Shown here piece by piece: positions 48,601-59,668 of a DNA stretch of 64,000 nucleotides (positions within the stretch are counted from its first letter, which is position 1; the number at the start of each line of letters is the position of its first letter). The translations under genes were made by a program, and so were the position numbers. Source of the stretch: Chimonanthus salicifolius. Its lineage: Eukaryota; Streptophyta; Magnoliopsida; Laurales; Calycanthaceae. Location of the stretch: the NCBI GenBank assembly GCA_013350335.1, contig CM023534.1, positions 15,525,802 through 15,589,801 on the forward strand, written 5' to 3'. The notes below the pieces were generated by a model. It was not told where the DNA came from and did not search any database. It saw nothing but the letters and a program-made list of their open reading frames with translations.

Positions 48601-51600
48601 TCACTTGAAGCAGATTTAGAAGGCAGCGCCATTGCACAACACCCTGGGGATGCTTTCTCATTGTCCTTTCTTAGCTCTTCAACTGAATTGTTTCTCAAAG
48701 GGCTCCTTATCTCTGAAGCAAAGAAAAGCTGTTACTGATCAGGCTGTAGGGAAAACTCTTTTCTAATTATGTAATTCAAATCTATACGTTTTATGCTGCT
48801 TGGAGCTTGTATGGCAAGGTCTAAGGTGGCAGTGGCCAAAGATATTGTGCCCCCTGCCCACATGAGCAATGTTCAGCTGGATACCTCTTAGCATTTTTGC
48901 GTTGAGAAGCCCTTTTGTTGGGCCCACCCTAAGCTCCATCTACGGCGCTTATATTGCACCTCCTTTCCAAGGTTACACCTACCAAAATTGCACCCTTGTT
49001 CTATCCATTATCCAATCAAGCCATTCTTTTCAAGATAACATTTTCAAGCATAGCCTTTTCTAATCAACTGGCCATTATAAATCATATAAGGGCCTCAAAA
49101 TAGAGCCTAGCTATGATCAATCCAAACCTATCAGAATGATAGACACCTTTAAATTGAGACATCAAAAATGTTACCCTTAAATACCTTGGAACTTTGGACC
49201 ATTTATGTCATTGCTTAGGACCTTCAAATGGAATCATGTATGCGTATTATTTTATTGTCCACATTATCACTTCCTATTCTCAACCCTGAGGGGTTAGCTT
49301 GATGGTCAATTGCCACCCTTGTTTGTGGGAAGTCTTTGGATCAAGCCCCCCTAACACAAAAAGTGCCACTCCCCTTAGTTCTGTACCCAGCATGTGCAAA
49401 TTGGGAGGTTTATATATGCCCTAAGGATTAGTTAGGTGGGACGCTTGGATACCTTGATCTTCAAAAAATTAAAAAATCACTTCCTATTCTCACTTTCTCC
49501 CATTATTGGAGCACATCCACGTGGCTCTGTGGTAAGTGTACCTTCTTAATGTAAAACCACGTTTACTAAAGTGACACATAGCTTAGCATTTTTGAATGTG
49601 AATGTATGCTTATAGCAACTACCATTTCAAAAGAAGTGAGATGAGCAGTAACTCAGCTAGAACTTTTAAATTGGAGCATTGTTTGTTTGCAATCTCCAAA
49701 ATAATTTTAGAATCTAGTCTTGTGTTCATCTGTCTTTAAGAAAATACACATGCCCAAATTCCGATATTCAGTAAAGACTCTTTTTGTTCCTACAATGTGG
49801 TGATATAATTTTTGGTTCCTTTAGTTCCTAAATATTTTTTTTTGAAAAAAAAAAAACACTGAAAGGTACCCTGTATCAAGGATATGTACTTTCCAACCTA
49901 ATGTGGGATTGAAAGGTTGTGATGATAACCTAGATTAGGATTTGAAGGATGCCGAAGAGGGATTTTTTAGGTAAAAAGAAAATGAGAAATGGATATACTA
50001 CCTATATTCCTTCCAATGAAGGGAAAATTAAAACTTTTGTCCTACATCGACAAGCATGTAGCTGAAAATGATTCTAGAAAATGTCACCTCATGAGGATTG
50101 GTGACCAAGTCTAAACATGAAGAACTTATTCATGTTGAAAGAAATTAAGAAATTTTCTATCAAACAGTTTGTTACCATGTTATGGGGGAGAAGCCTTAGA
50201 TACCATTCCAAGTATGATGGTTTACTTGTTGGGACTAATGACTGATTTCTTTTCTGTTGTATGTTTGACCTTTTAAATAAGTTCTGTCATTAGAATGGTC
50301 CAAATTTTAGCGAGAGAGAAGATGACACACTGGTATCTTTCTGTGATTTCTCCCTTCTATACTATGTGGAATGATAGTTGTGATTTCTATTGTATCTTCA
50401 AGAAACTTGGGCTCCATTTTTTTTCTCAAATGATGATCAACTATTTGCAACTTACTACTGGTGGGAGATAGTTCCAAGCTGAAAAGATCATCATCATCTG
50501 GAGTTCCTGGTATCATTTCATCATATGTTACGTAACTGTTCCGACTTCCAACAGTTTGTGTTGTGCTTGCACCTGTGTCTTTTGGTCCCCTCAACTGTTC
50601 AACGCTGTCACGACGCTTAATTTTAGAGATTCCACAAGATAGCTTCTCCAGGAAGTACTTTTTATCCTTCTTCATTTGCCTGTAGCATTTTACAAGTTGA
50701 GAAAGAAAATATTCACAGTAGATGATAGTGTTTTCAATTGTAGTACAGTCATGTGTTAGGGCAAAAGGCCTTTTACTGAGGGAATTTTCCTCTTTGTCCA
50801 AAGTCTAAGCACATTATGGTTGAAACCTCAGAAAATTTGACTGGCTCTACCAAATTCCCTGCAATGATGTTAAACTGACCTGTCGAGGATTATCCACGTT
50901 GCCCCTAATTTCTCAGCAACTACAAGAGCAACAATCTTTGGTGAAGATGCAGCTACCACTTTTATACTGAACTTGACCTGAATTCGTGCACAATGTAACC
51001 ACATTAGCAGTGTTACCTCTAGAGTTTTATCATACATGCAAGGCAATTTGTTGCCGAATTTTTTTAGCAAACAGATTTGAGCTGGTACCAAGAAGTATTT
51101 TGTAAAGATTTGGCAAGATTAAGTTCCTAGTGTATTACAACCTTACCTTATGAATCTCATACAGATTACGAATCTGCAAAATCTCCACACTGCTCTTGTA
51201 CTCTTCTATCTTCTTCGCAATTGCTTCTCTCATGATCTTCTTGTTCACTTCTGATGATGAACTAGAGTTCACTTTGCCCTTATATCCTACTGAGAACAAG
51301 GAAAAGTATTAAGAGGGGAAGAGGGGAGAAAAAAGCAGTAAATAACCATTGTAATTTTTCATTATCTCATAAAGAAGTGTTCTGTTCATATCACTTCTGT
51401 TATATTTGTGGTTTCTTTTGTTATCTATTTTGAAAGAAAAAACATGGATTCTTACACGGGGCTCTGCCTCCCATGAAAGGAAACGTACAAGGGCCGGTAT
51501 TAACCTGTTGAAGAACACCAAGGAGTATGAACTCATCTCCTTGCTTGAGTTGTAGGCATCGCAAGACCCCTCTAAGCGCTTCCGAACTGATACATCTCGA

Positions 51601-51642
51601 TGCATCCTGGATCACCACCACCCTCTGAGCTGTCTCCGACAT
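45655..51642 (-). CDS. Cytoplasmic-type protein kinase with USP-like N-terminal domain (nine exons)
   Basis: Exons are 51642-51456, 51289-51147, 50977-50880, 50679-50363, 48712-47960, 47052-46907, 46815-46594, 46510-46361 and 45990-45655. All phases fit, giving about 783 residues. The N-terminal ~160 residues ([20 protein letters not shown], then [17 protein letters not shown] and GATWIILDR) resemble an adenine-nucleotide-hydrolase/USP fold. After a low-complexity linker, the kinase domain starts at [11 protein letters not shown] and has [31 protein letters not shown] and [17 protein letters not shown] and the USP fusion mark the family named after the supposedly inactive SELMODRAFT_444075 kinase, but Lys, HRD and DFG are all present here, so activity is plausible. 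No signal peptide or membrane span was seen. The serine/threonine-rich tail ends near YGEMFY. The exon 4 donor (GTATAG at 50362) was chosen to fit phase and is the least certain border. Confidence 0.88.
49280..49480 (+). mobile_element. tRNA-derived SINE (family A)
   Basis: The head reads GGTTAGCTTGATGG (box A) and GGATCAAGCCC (box B), spaced as in tRNA-type polymerase III promoters. The body ends GGATACCTTGATCTTC followed by an A-rich tail. It lies in intron 4 of the kinase gene, antisense to it. Body similarity links it to 21105, 32640 and 63935. Confidence 0.8.
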
Positions 51643-52839
51643 GTTTCCTTCCCTTGAGGGACCTCTTGAGAGTGAAAGTTTTCTTTGTTAATGTACTTAT
51701 ACAATTAAAATAAAATATAAAGATGAAAGAAAAGAAACAGATCTTAGCATAAGGAACTGGGTGCTCTATGGTTTCAATTTGAGTGATTGTTTTCTTGTCG
51801 TCCAAGTCCAAAATGTTCTCTTGGTTTGGTAGTTGTATTGTAAACCCAGAAAGCTAGCTGCTAGGTTAGGAGTTTCATATTCTGGATTGCTTGCTCTCTA
51901 AGATTCTGTAATAGGATTCAATCCATGGGTATTTTAGTTTGATTTTAATGATTAAGGATGATACTGGTAATCCTAGGTAAGTGACAGAGTTTTCAGAAAG
52001 ACGAAAGAAAACATGGAAAATCCAAATGAATTCAACATGGTTTTACAGTGGCCAAGAGGTAGAGGCAAAGCTGCATGAATTCTTATCTTGACTACAGAAT
52101 AGAACTCGGTTTTTATCAAAGGACCAGTTTTAAGACTCAATAGATATTAGTGGGAATGATGGATGATCTTTAAATCTGCTTTGTGCTTTTACAAACCAGA
52201 ATGGAGATAGAATACTTTATGACAGAGTAGAATCAGAGTAGAAAGTTACAGCCTTAATAGAGATTCCATGAATCAAAATCAAGGGATATTCTTTCAATCA
52301 CTGAGAGCTGAAGACAACGAAGAGAATGGTGGCAGAAGATCCAGGCAAGCATCTATTGTACTGGTTGGAGTGCATATTCGGGATATTCGATGGTTTGTGG
52401 AAATTGTTTTTGGGCAATGAAGGTTTCTTCTTCAGCTTATATTTTAAGTTGGTTCAATTCAATCTGTAAATTGGTAAGCATTGTCTTGTTTTGGTATTGT
52501 CCTTTGGAAAAAGGACATGAGTATCGGTGATCTCTAACAAAATTGAGGATTTGAATGATCTCATAGAGATTGTAACTACATTTTTACTGGTTTAGTAGGT
52601 CTAAGGCCCATGTGTGGTTATATTATACGTAGTAAATCCGCTGTCTATCATTCAAAGTTATTTATTTTATGTATTTTGGATTGACACTCATAATTAAATT
52701 TTATAAATTATTTCTTACGACCAGCTACTGTTTGACAACCGTAATTTGGTTACAGTGTATAATATGTAACTTTGCAATTTGGATATTCATATACATTTGA
52801 ATCATCTAATTGATAAAAGAAACACGTATTCTAAGATAG
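51643..52839. other. Upstream region of the kinase gene
   Basis: Noncoding DNA with the presumed kinase promoter on the minus strand. No gene or clear repeat was recognised. Confidence 0.45.
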
Positions 52840-53085
52840 ATGAGTAAAGTAATGCTGAAAGTTAAGTTGAAAATTCACACGTTAAAGAAATCTTTTGGAA
52901 TAGTTCCAATAGATAGAAAAAAAAAAATGAAGAAAAGTTCCTTAAGATCGTTTGGACACATATCTAGGAGATCAAAAATAGCTCTCGTTAGAAAAACTGG
53001 CCACATGCCTATAGAAAGATAATGAGAGGGAAACCTCTAAAAACTTGGTTGTAAGGGTGAAAATGATATGAAGAAGTATAGGTTA

Positions 53086-53946
53086 TGTTAGGAATATGAT
53101 ATATGCGGAATAAATCAATCAATGAACGGATCACAAAGTCACAACACGATAATGAATCAATCAACAAGCACACCACGTAATAAATATGGACAATGAGATT
53201 TACGTGGTTTGACAAAGACCTGCCTAAATCTATAGAGCAATATAATCCACTATGAGAGACAAGAGAGAACATCAATATAAGATACACATTTGAAATCCAA
53301 GTTCTGAAATCCTTGTACAAAAACATCGACGCTACCCGCAACCACAAAGGAATCCCAGTTGCCCTTCTTTGACTTGCATTCTCCAGAAGAATCCTTTCTT
53401 CTAATCAGCTCTCAGTGTGCTTCCTGTTGTAGCTCCTCCACAACACCTTCAATGTCGCCTCCATGCATATGGTTGTCCACATGCATTTGCCGTCCATCAC
53501 CATGCACCATCACCATATTGCATTCGGCCAAAGTCGACCCTCTTCCATGATACGGCCACAAAGTCGTCCACACACACCATGCCATGTGTGTCTACATCTT
53601 TCCTCTTAGAGATATCCCCTTTCTTCTGTGCTGCTCCTTGAGAAAGAGGTGGCCCAAAATGCTAAGTGCCAAGGACAAGAGGCTCTCCAAAAGCCTTTCC
53701 AATAATTGTAACACATGTCACACAATGCTGTGTCTTGGACTTTCGCCAGCCACTCTCCTTGATTTCCTAGGAGAATTCGAGCCACATCTTAACAATCTCT
53801 ACCTCGACGAGAATTCCACCAACCTGGGAGACTATCTGGGACCATAATCCCGTAGACCCATTTTGTGCTGATTCGGACTTCAAAGTAGAGTTCGGAGCTC
53901 TGACCCAATAGCTAACTTCATGGCTCAGGCTCCATAAAACCTAACA
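53086..53946 (-). repeat. 3' LTR of the small LTR retrotransposon
   Basis: LTR of 861 bp matching 54178-55062 and bounded by TGTTAGG and CCTAACA. Confidence 0.92.
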
Positions 53947-54177
53947 ATTGCCACCTTGGAGACTGAGTAAGCAACTCCTCTTGAACATATTTGCAGCTTC
54001 GCATCTCTGTGAAGGATCCACATCCCACACCTTGGGATGCTCCACTAGTTTTCAGTGAGAAAGACTTAATCAATCCTTGCTCAAAGAGCTCCACCTCGAA
54101 CATGTCTGTCGAGGTCCATCACGCTGTAACCCACTCTTGATTCCTCCTTGGTCGTAACCAAAAGCTACTGATACCAC

Positions 54178-55062
54178 TGTTAGGAATATGATATGCGCGG
54201 AATAATCAATCAGTTAATTAGAGGATCACAACACGATAATAGATTATCAAACAAGCACACCATGTCAACATTTGGACACCGAGATTTACGTGGTTTGGCA
54301 AAGACCTACCTACGTCCACGGAGCAATATAATCCACTGTGAGAGACAAGAGAGAGCATCAGTACAAGATACACATCCGAAATCCAAGTCCCGTAACCCTT
54401 GTACAGAAATACCGTTGTTACTCGCAACCATAATTGAATCCCAGTTGCCCTTCTTTGACTAACACTCTCCAGAAGAATCATTTTTTCTAATAAGCTCCTT
54501 GTGTGCTTCCTGTTGTAGCTCCTCCACAACACCTTCAATGTTGCCTCCATTCATATGGTCGACCACATGCATCTGCTGTTCATCACTAAGCACCATCACC
54601 ATGTTGCATTCGGCCAAAGGCAGCCCTTTTCCATGATACGACCAAAAGGCCCACAGCCACAAGGCCGTCCACACACACCATGCCATGTGTGTCTACATCT
54701 CCTAGAGATATCTCCTTTTATTCGGTACTGCTCTACTTTGAGAAAGGGGTGACCCAAAAGGCTAACCGCCCAAGGATAAGAGGCTTTCTAGAAGCCTCTC
54801 CAATATATGTAACACACGACACACAATGCCGTGTCTCGGATTTTTGCTAGCCACTCTCCTTGATTTCCTAGGAGAGAATCTTGGATATTTCGAGCCACAT
54901 CCCAACAATCTCCACTTTGGCGAGAATTCCACCAACCTCGGAGACTGCTTGGGACCATGATCTTACATACTCATCTTGCGATGATTCAGAGTTTTGAGTC
55001 GGAGAGTTTGGAGCTCCGACCCGATAGCCAACTTCATGGCTCAGGCTCCACAAAACCTAACA
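54178..55062 (-). repeat. 5' LTR of the small LTR retrotransposon
   Basis: LTR of 885 bp next to the minus-strand primer-binding site. It is somewhat longer than the partner LTR through small indels. Confidence 0.92.
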
Positions 55063-55150
55063 GGTTAATGGAAGGATATATTTTTTTATGAAACAATGGA
55101 AGAAAAGAATTTAGAAAGCCTACTTCCGATAAATGAAATTAATGACTATA

Positions 55151-56237
55151 ATAATTAAGATGATATTACCTTGTGCATCAGCCTCGAGCCAAAAAAAATC
55201 CTACTTATATGGAATCAACACTTATAATTAGAGATTCAGCAAATTATTTCATAGACCAACGTGTGAAGTGATAAAAAAGCCCACATCAGTTAATTGTAAA
55301 ACCAATGACTCTATATAATACTTGAGGCACCTTTCTCTCAATAGCTAACTTTTGAAAGTGAATTATACCTAAAAAATGTTATTAACTCATGATTTTCTAA
55401 CTCAAACAATCTATATGAAGCCAGTAATATTTCCTTTAACATGTAAACTTGTAATTTTGCAATTTTGATATAGGTCTGAATAATCAAGGTAGTGGGCCAT
55501 TTCCTGCATGATCCACAACTCACTTCTGGTATGTCTGGAAAAGTTAAAATTAGTGATCCTACTAAATTGAAGTCCATAGTCAAAACTCAAATGATTAGAA
55601 CCAGCCATTTACTGCATACATTGTCATTTTTTCACCATTTAGCCATCCATGAAGTGACCCATTAAGTTAGTCTGTTTGGAACTTGGGATTGATAGTCACA
55701 TTTCAAATATATTATGGGTTCATACCTCCAACTCAATGGTGCCAATCTCTCCACATCCTGCATCTTTTTTTTTTTTTCTAATTGTATTGTATTTAGTAAA
55801 GACAAATGAATGAATGTGAAATTGATATTATCATTCTACTCTTAGTCTGTAAAGATTCTCTCTCTCTCTTTTATTTTTCATATCTTAGCCATCGATGATT
55901 CTGTTCCAAGGAGACAATCACTTTGGAGAATTCACTTATGTCGAATTTAAGTTATATTACAATTGAAAATTCATTAAAATACTGTTCATGGTGTGTATCA
56001 TTCAGAATTTAAGATTAAATACTGTTAAATATATCAATATCTCTATCGGTGCCGGGATTTAAAGGGAAAAAAAAAACAAAAACAAGAAAAAAAAAAAAGA
56101 ATAAAGAAAAAACCATTGATGCATGCTAGCTTTATGAGTCATGGTGTTCGAAAACAGATTCAATTAAAAAATAGGTGAGATATATAAAACATGTCGTTAT
56201 AATTTTACATAGCAAATCTCATCAGAACATATTTAAT
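55151..56237. other. Intergenic region without recognised genes
   Basis: AT-rich DNA with poly-A and poly-T tracts; nothing else was recognised. Confidence 0.5.
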
Positions 56238-56425
56238 TCAGGGATTTAAATCTCGGATATCGGCCGAGAAATTTCTCTCTCCTATTTTTTTAGAAATCAC
56301 CTTTATCGATTGATATCGGCGATATATATCGGATATCGACCGATACATATTGTATCGGTTGAGATATCAAAGTTTTAAAAACCGAAATATATCAGTGGAG
56401 TTTCGGTTCCCCGATTTAATCCAGT
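56238..56425. mobile_element. MITE-like relic rich in ATCGATAT words
   Basis: The left end GGATTTAAATCTCGG and the reverse complement of the right end, GGATTAAATCGGGG, are loosely inverted. The interior holds repeated GATATCGG and ATATATCGG words common in plant TIR elements. No target duplication was confirmed. Confidence 0.4.
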
Positions 56426-56929
56426 AAAATAATTATCCCTTCATAGTTCATACTCTTATTGTGAACAAATTTTGATTGTTCTGAACTACTTTCTTTTATC
56501 TCTGACCTTTTTTAGCTTTTCAAGTTATGACTGACTAATATAATTGAGGTGATTTTCTTGTGAGTTTCATATTTAAATTTAGACCTTTTTGGTGGGCACC
56601 ATAGTAAGATGTCCGTTGCATGAGAGGGCAAGGGGCACTTACTTCAAATTTGTATAGAATTCTATATTTCTACTAATATAAATAAAGGATAATGATACGT
56701 GCACTGTAACTATGCCTTACTCTGTTTCACAAATTCGTTTTATCCTTCCTGCAAATAGGTAAAAAATAACGTTCAGAATGTTTTTATGAGTAAGATCATT
56801 CACTAAATTTGGATTTCAGACGCTTATATCCACTTTACCATATGTAAAATAACAATCAACAACTGAAGATGTTTATGTTCAACTGGCATATTTGCCAATT
56901 TTTCATCATCAATTTGATTGGGCTGGCCA

Positions 56930-57060
56930 GGGCCGATCCTACACATAAGAAGCGTAGGCCACCGCTTAGGGTCTTCAGAAAAGGCCTTCACGCACTTAAA
57001 CTCTTTAATATACCAATCACAAAATCTAAGATTTTAAGGGATCTCAGGGCCAGGTCCTGA
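56930..57060. mobile_element. hAT-like element fragment
   Basis: CAGGGCCGATCCTACAC, GCGTAGGCCACCGCTTAGGG and, at the far side, CTCAGGGCCAGGTCCTG resemble the hAT-type end at 29396. Confidence 0.4.
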
Positions 57061-57411
57061 AGCTGGCAAGAGCGTAAGGTAATTAAAGAATCTGTCGCAA
57101 AATCCTACCAAGAAGAAGAAAAGGCCTCAGATTCTAGGTGGTGTTTGTTGAAAGTAATACCAATAATTTAATCTAAATGAACAGGTAAAATATCGCACTA
57201 TTCCAATATCTATGCAAAAACAAATGAGTACCTGGCAGAAGGAAACAACAACATCTTGTTTCGCGCGTGGTAAGTTCAAGCACGTCCAATTTTCTACCTC
57301 ACCACACCATCAACCAGTTTCTGCATTTGGTCAAAAGTTGTATCAAGAGTTGGTTTAGGCATTTGAATGTTAACTTGCATGTTGAACAAGTGAATGCATT
57401 AAAAGGCTGCA

Positions 57412-57768
57412 ACTTGGGTCGGGCGGGTCTGATTTCTTATCACCCAACCCGACCTGAGTTGATATATATATATAGAATCCGATTTGACTCGACCAGACCC
57501 TAATTCTCAACCCGAACTCTAGAACCTGACCCGACTCGAATTTTGACCCGACTCGCATTCTAAACCTATTTTAGCCGGGTTGGGTCGGGTTGGGTCAGAT
57601 CGGATCGGGTTAACTTGTAAAATCCTCAATCCGGCCCGATCCGAATTTCATACGGATTTTTATATTCTCAACCCGACCCGACCCGTTGGCCCAAAAATCT
57701 CAACTCGACCCTCATGAATTCTCAGGTCGGGTCATGCTGGTCGGGCCAAAACCCGACCCGAGTTGCTG
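57412..57768. mobile_element. hAT-type MITE, GGGTCGGGT-rich (copy 3)
   Basis: The left end GGCTGCAACTTGGGTCGGG and the reverse complement of the right end, AGGGCAGCAACTCGGGTCGGG, are inverted repeats. Flanks share ATTAAAA. The interior is dense in GACCCGACCCG and GGGTTGGGTCGG words like copies 1 and 2. The exact ends are less certain than for the other two. Confidence 0.8.
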
Positions 57769-58131
57769 CCCTATTAAAACATAAGCAACATAAAGCAATC
57801 AGTCAACAACAGCAGCAGCATCACCATACAAGCATGATTAGCATGCTGTTATTTTAAATGACAATTATGTACAATTTGATTTGTTGGATTGGATAGACTA
57901 CTACTGGTTCAAGGACTTGCCAACTTTTAAGACATTGAAACAGGCACACAACAATTAACAAAGGCCATGGCAAGCAAGAATCAAGCAAACACAACATACT
58001 AATCACATGGTTAGGTCGGAGTAGAACATCGGTCTTGTTTGGTAATGGGATCAAATTAATCCCCAAACATGAAGGGAACTTAGCAAAAATGCTGCTAGAA
58101 TATTGTATATAGCATACACAAGCAATATGAC

Positions 58132-58332
58132 ATGTTACAAATGATATTTGTCACCTCAGAAGAATGGTTGGACTGGGAAGATCATTGGAGATTGATTTCG
58201 AGGATGAGGAGCGAGCAGAGGCAGCCCTTCGATGGGTGGAGGGAATTTGTGCGAGTTCCAAGAAAAAGAAAATGGCTGGAGGTTAAGTACATGGGGTGGT
58301 TTACGGGTTCTTATCAATGGTGCCATTTGTAA
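58132..58332 (+). other. Unrecognised tryptophan-rich open frame (66 codons)
   Basis: The frame reads VTSEEWLDWEDHWRLISRMR, then REFVRVPRKRKWLEVKYMGW with seven or more tryptophans. Nothing like it was recognised. It lies where the next exons of the argonaute relic would be expected, on the opposite strand. It may be part of an unidentified insertion; coding status is unproven. Confidence 0.25.
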
Positions 58333-58461
58333 CTGGACTTTTTTATCTGGAGTAGGTGATTGTATATGATGCCTTTCTGGTACTATGTTATTCTTCCGAA
58401 TAAATTTGTTTCTGTTACCATTTAAAAAAAGAATCAATTTATAGAACAAGTTTTACAGTAC

Positions 58462-59668
58462 CTTGTTGATCATGTTCCACTGCCCTCCTTGAGGACAGTA
58501 GTGATCCATCCTCAGGACTACTTGGATGATACTTGAGCTGAAACAACCAAATAGAAATTTATGTGGCATAAACACAAATTACTGAAATATAATAAGAGAT
58601 TTAGGCCATTCTATTACCACCGGAGGTTGCAGAACACAAGCAAGCTCGGCTTTTACTTTAATACCAAATTCCTCGGCAAACTTATCTCCACTGTAGTTGT
58701 TATAGTCAACCATCTAGAAGGGGTATCAAATGCAAGCATAAGGGGAAATATTGAAGCAAATGCAAAATCTAGAGAACCAAAACAGAGAACTATTTGCTGC
58801 TTAAATAAAGTAACAGGTACAGGCATTGAGTTAAGTGAGAAACTGTTCTCACCAAAGCGATCATAAAGGCCACCTTACAAAGACTTGCAATGTTGAATGT
58901 TTTTTATATTTCTTTCCCTCTCATGAGGATGTTGGCATGAAGCTTTCAGAAAGGCAGTAACTTGATTTTCATTCAATTTCTTTGAGTATCTCTGTCCTTC
59001 CATTATAGTCCTCAAACCTGCAAAAATAAAAGAATTGACATAACACTAAATTGAGCAGTCAAAACAACAAGAAGAGTAGGAAAAAAAATAAAGGGAAATG
59101 CCAAAGGAAGTACCTCCATTGGTATATAAAATTGGTTGCTTATCAGTGCCAGCTTGAAGAGATGGCCATGTAACATACTCCAAGGTGATGTTGTATTTGT
59201 TCTTAAAGTACTGAACCACAGAAATTGTATGTCCATGCTCTTCAGGAAACCTATTAAATACCAAAACATTATCAATCAATAATGCTTGTAATCATAGAAT
59301 CGAACATGAAAGGAAGAGCAGTAGTTACATTGGGTGTAGCTCAACTGGTTACCTGCCAGCCTCAGGAAGCAGAAGATTACGGGTTCAAGTCCTCATGGCC
59401 TAACATTGGTGTGCCCTAGAGGTAGTGAGCTTATCCGTGGGAGCTTTACGCTCAGTATCCGGCAGTTTTTCACACGTAAATTCAAAAAAATTAGAGGTTT
59501 TTATGACAAAAGAAAATAACATAATAAAGATGATGGTATTAGAAGGGGATCAGAATCTAACGTCCACTGGCTTGTGGGTGCAGAAGTTATTCCAGAAACT
59601 CTATATTGTCGGCATGCATCCTTCCTAAGGGTGTCTACAACTTTTACTCCACTCAAGGCCTTCTTCAC
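58462..59668 (-). pseudogene. ARGONAUTE fragment (AGO5/MEL1-like), PAZ end to start of MID
   Basis: Exon-like pieces on the minus strand match argonaute in order: about 59668-59550 (VKKALSGVKVV, QYRVSGITSAPTSQW; PAZ), 59250-59114 (FPEEHGHTISVVQYFKNKYN, WPSLQAGTDKQP, IPME), 59017 to about 58880 ([28 protein letters not shown]), 58713-58618 (MVDYNNYSGDKFAEEFGIKV) and 58537-58462 (LKYH, GQWNMINK). Splice-like borders are kept. Single-base frameshifts lie in piece two (between TDKQP and YIPME), at the start of piece three, and in the last piece before GQWNM. No N-terminal, MID or PIWI sequence was found nearby. Functional argonautes bind small RNAs; this copy cannot. EFGIKV and GQWNMINK favour the AGO5/MEL1 clade, a tentative call. 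Confidence 0.85.
59332..59510 (+). mobile_element. tRNA-derived SINE in the argonaute relic
   Basis: The head GGGTGTAGCTCAACTGG (box A) and GGGTTCAAGTCC (box B) are near-consensus tRNA-type promoter boxes. The body ends with CACACGTAAATTC and an A-rich tail. It lies between the first two exon-like pieces of the argonaute relic, on the opposite strand. It is a different family from A and B. Confidence 0.8.

Larger units (their letters stand above)
53086..55062 (-). mobile_element. Small non-autonomous LTR retrotransposon (TRIM/LARD-like)
   Basis: Two similar LTRs at 53086-53946 (861 bp) and 54178-55062 (885 bp) both start TGTTAGGAATATGAT and end AAACCTAACA. They enclose only 231 bp. Target duplication GGTTA occurs at 53081-53085 and 55063-55067. 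A primer-binding site TGGTATCAGTAGC is read on the minus strand next to the right LTR (about 54176-54164), so the element points left. No protein is encoded; movement would need enzymes from another, probably Copia, element. The LTRs differ by scattered changes and indels, so the insertion is not recent. Confidence 0.92.
52840..55150 (+). mobile_element. RTE-type LINE remnant split by an LTR element
   Basis: The left piece (52840-53085) reads KMKKSSLRSFGHISRRS and KTGHMPIER, the C-terminal end of an RTE LINE (normally a LRWFGHVxRRP-like motif). The right piece (55063-55150) continues with an EGYIF/NNGRKEFRKP-like segment. The LTR element at 53086-55062 lies between them, flanked by a GGTTA duplication, so the LINE is older than the insertion. 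Confidence 0.7.

Noticed and set aside
49280..49360. Possible tRNA gene
   Set aside because: The tRNA-like boxes belong to a SINE with related copies in the window.
50307..50362. Extension of kinase exon 4 to its in-frame stop
   Set aside because: A donor at 50362 joins in phase to the kinase-domain exon at 48712; reading through would cut the protein before the kinase domain.
51505..51642. Earlier donor (GTTAAT at 51504) for kinase exon 1
   Set aside because: It leaves phase 0, which would put stop codons at the start of exon 2. The donor at 51455 gives the right phase and a PLGYK junction expected of the family.
59332..59420. Possible tRNA gene (good box A and box B)
   Set aside because: No acceptor stem or cloverleaf could be formed and the sequence continues into a SINE body with an A-rich tail.
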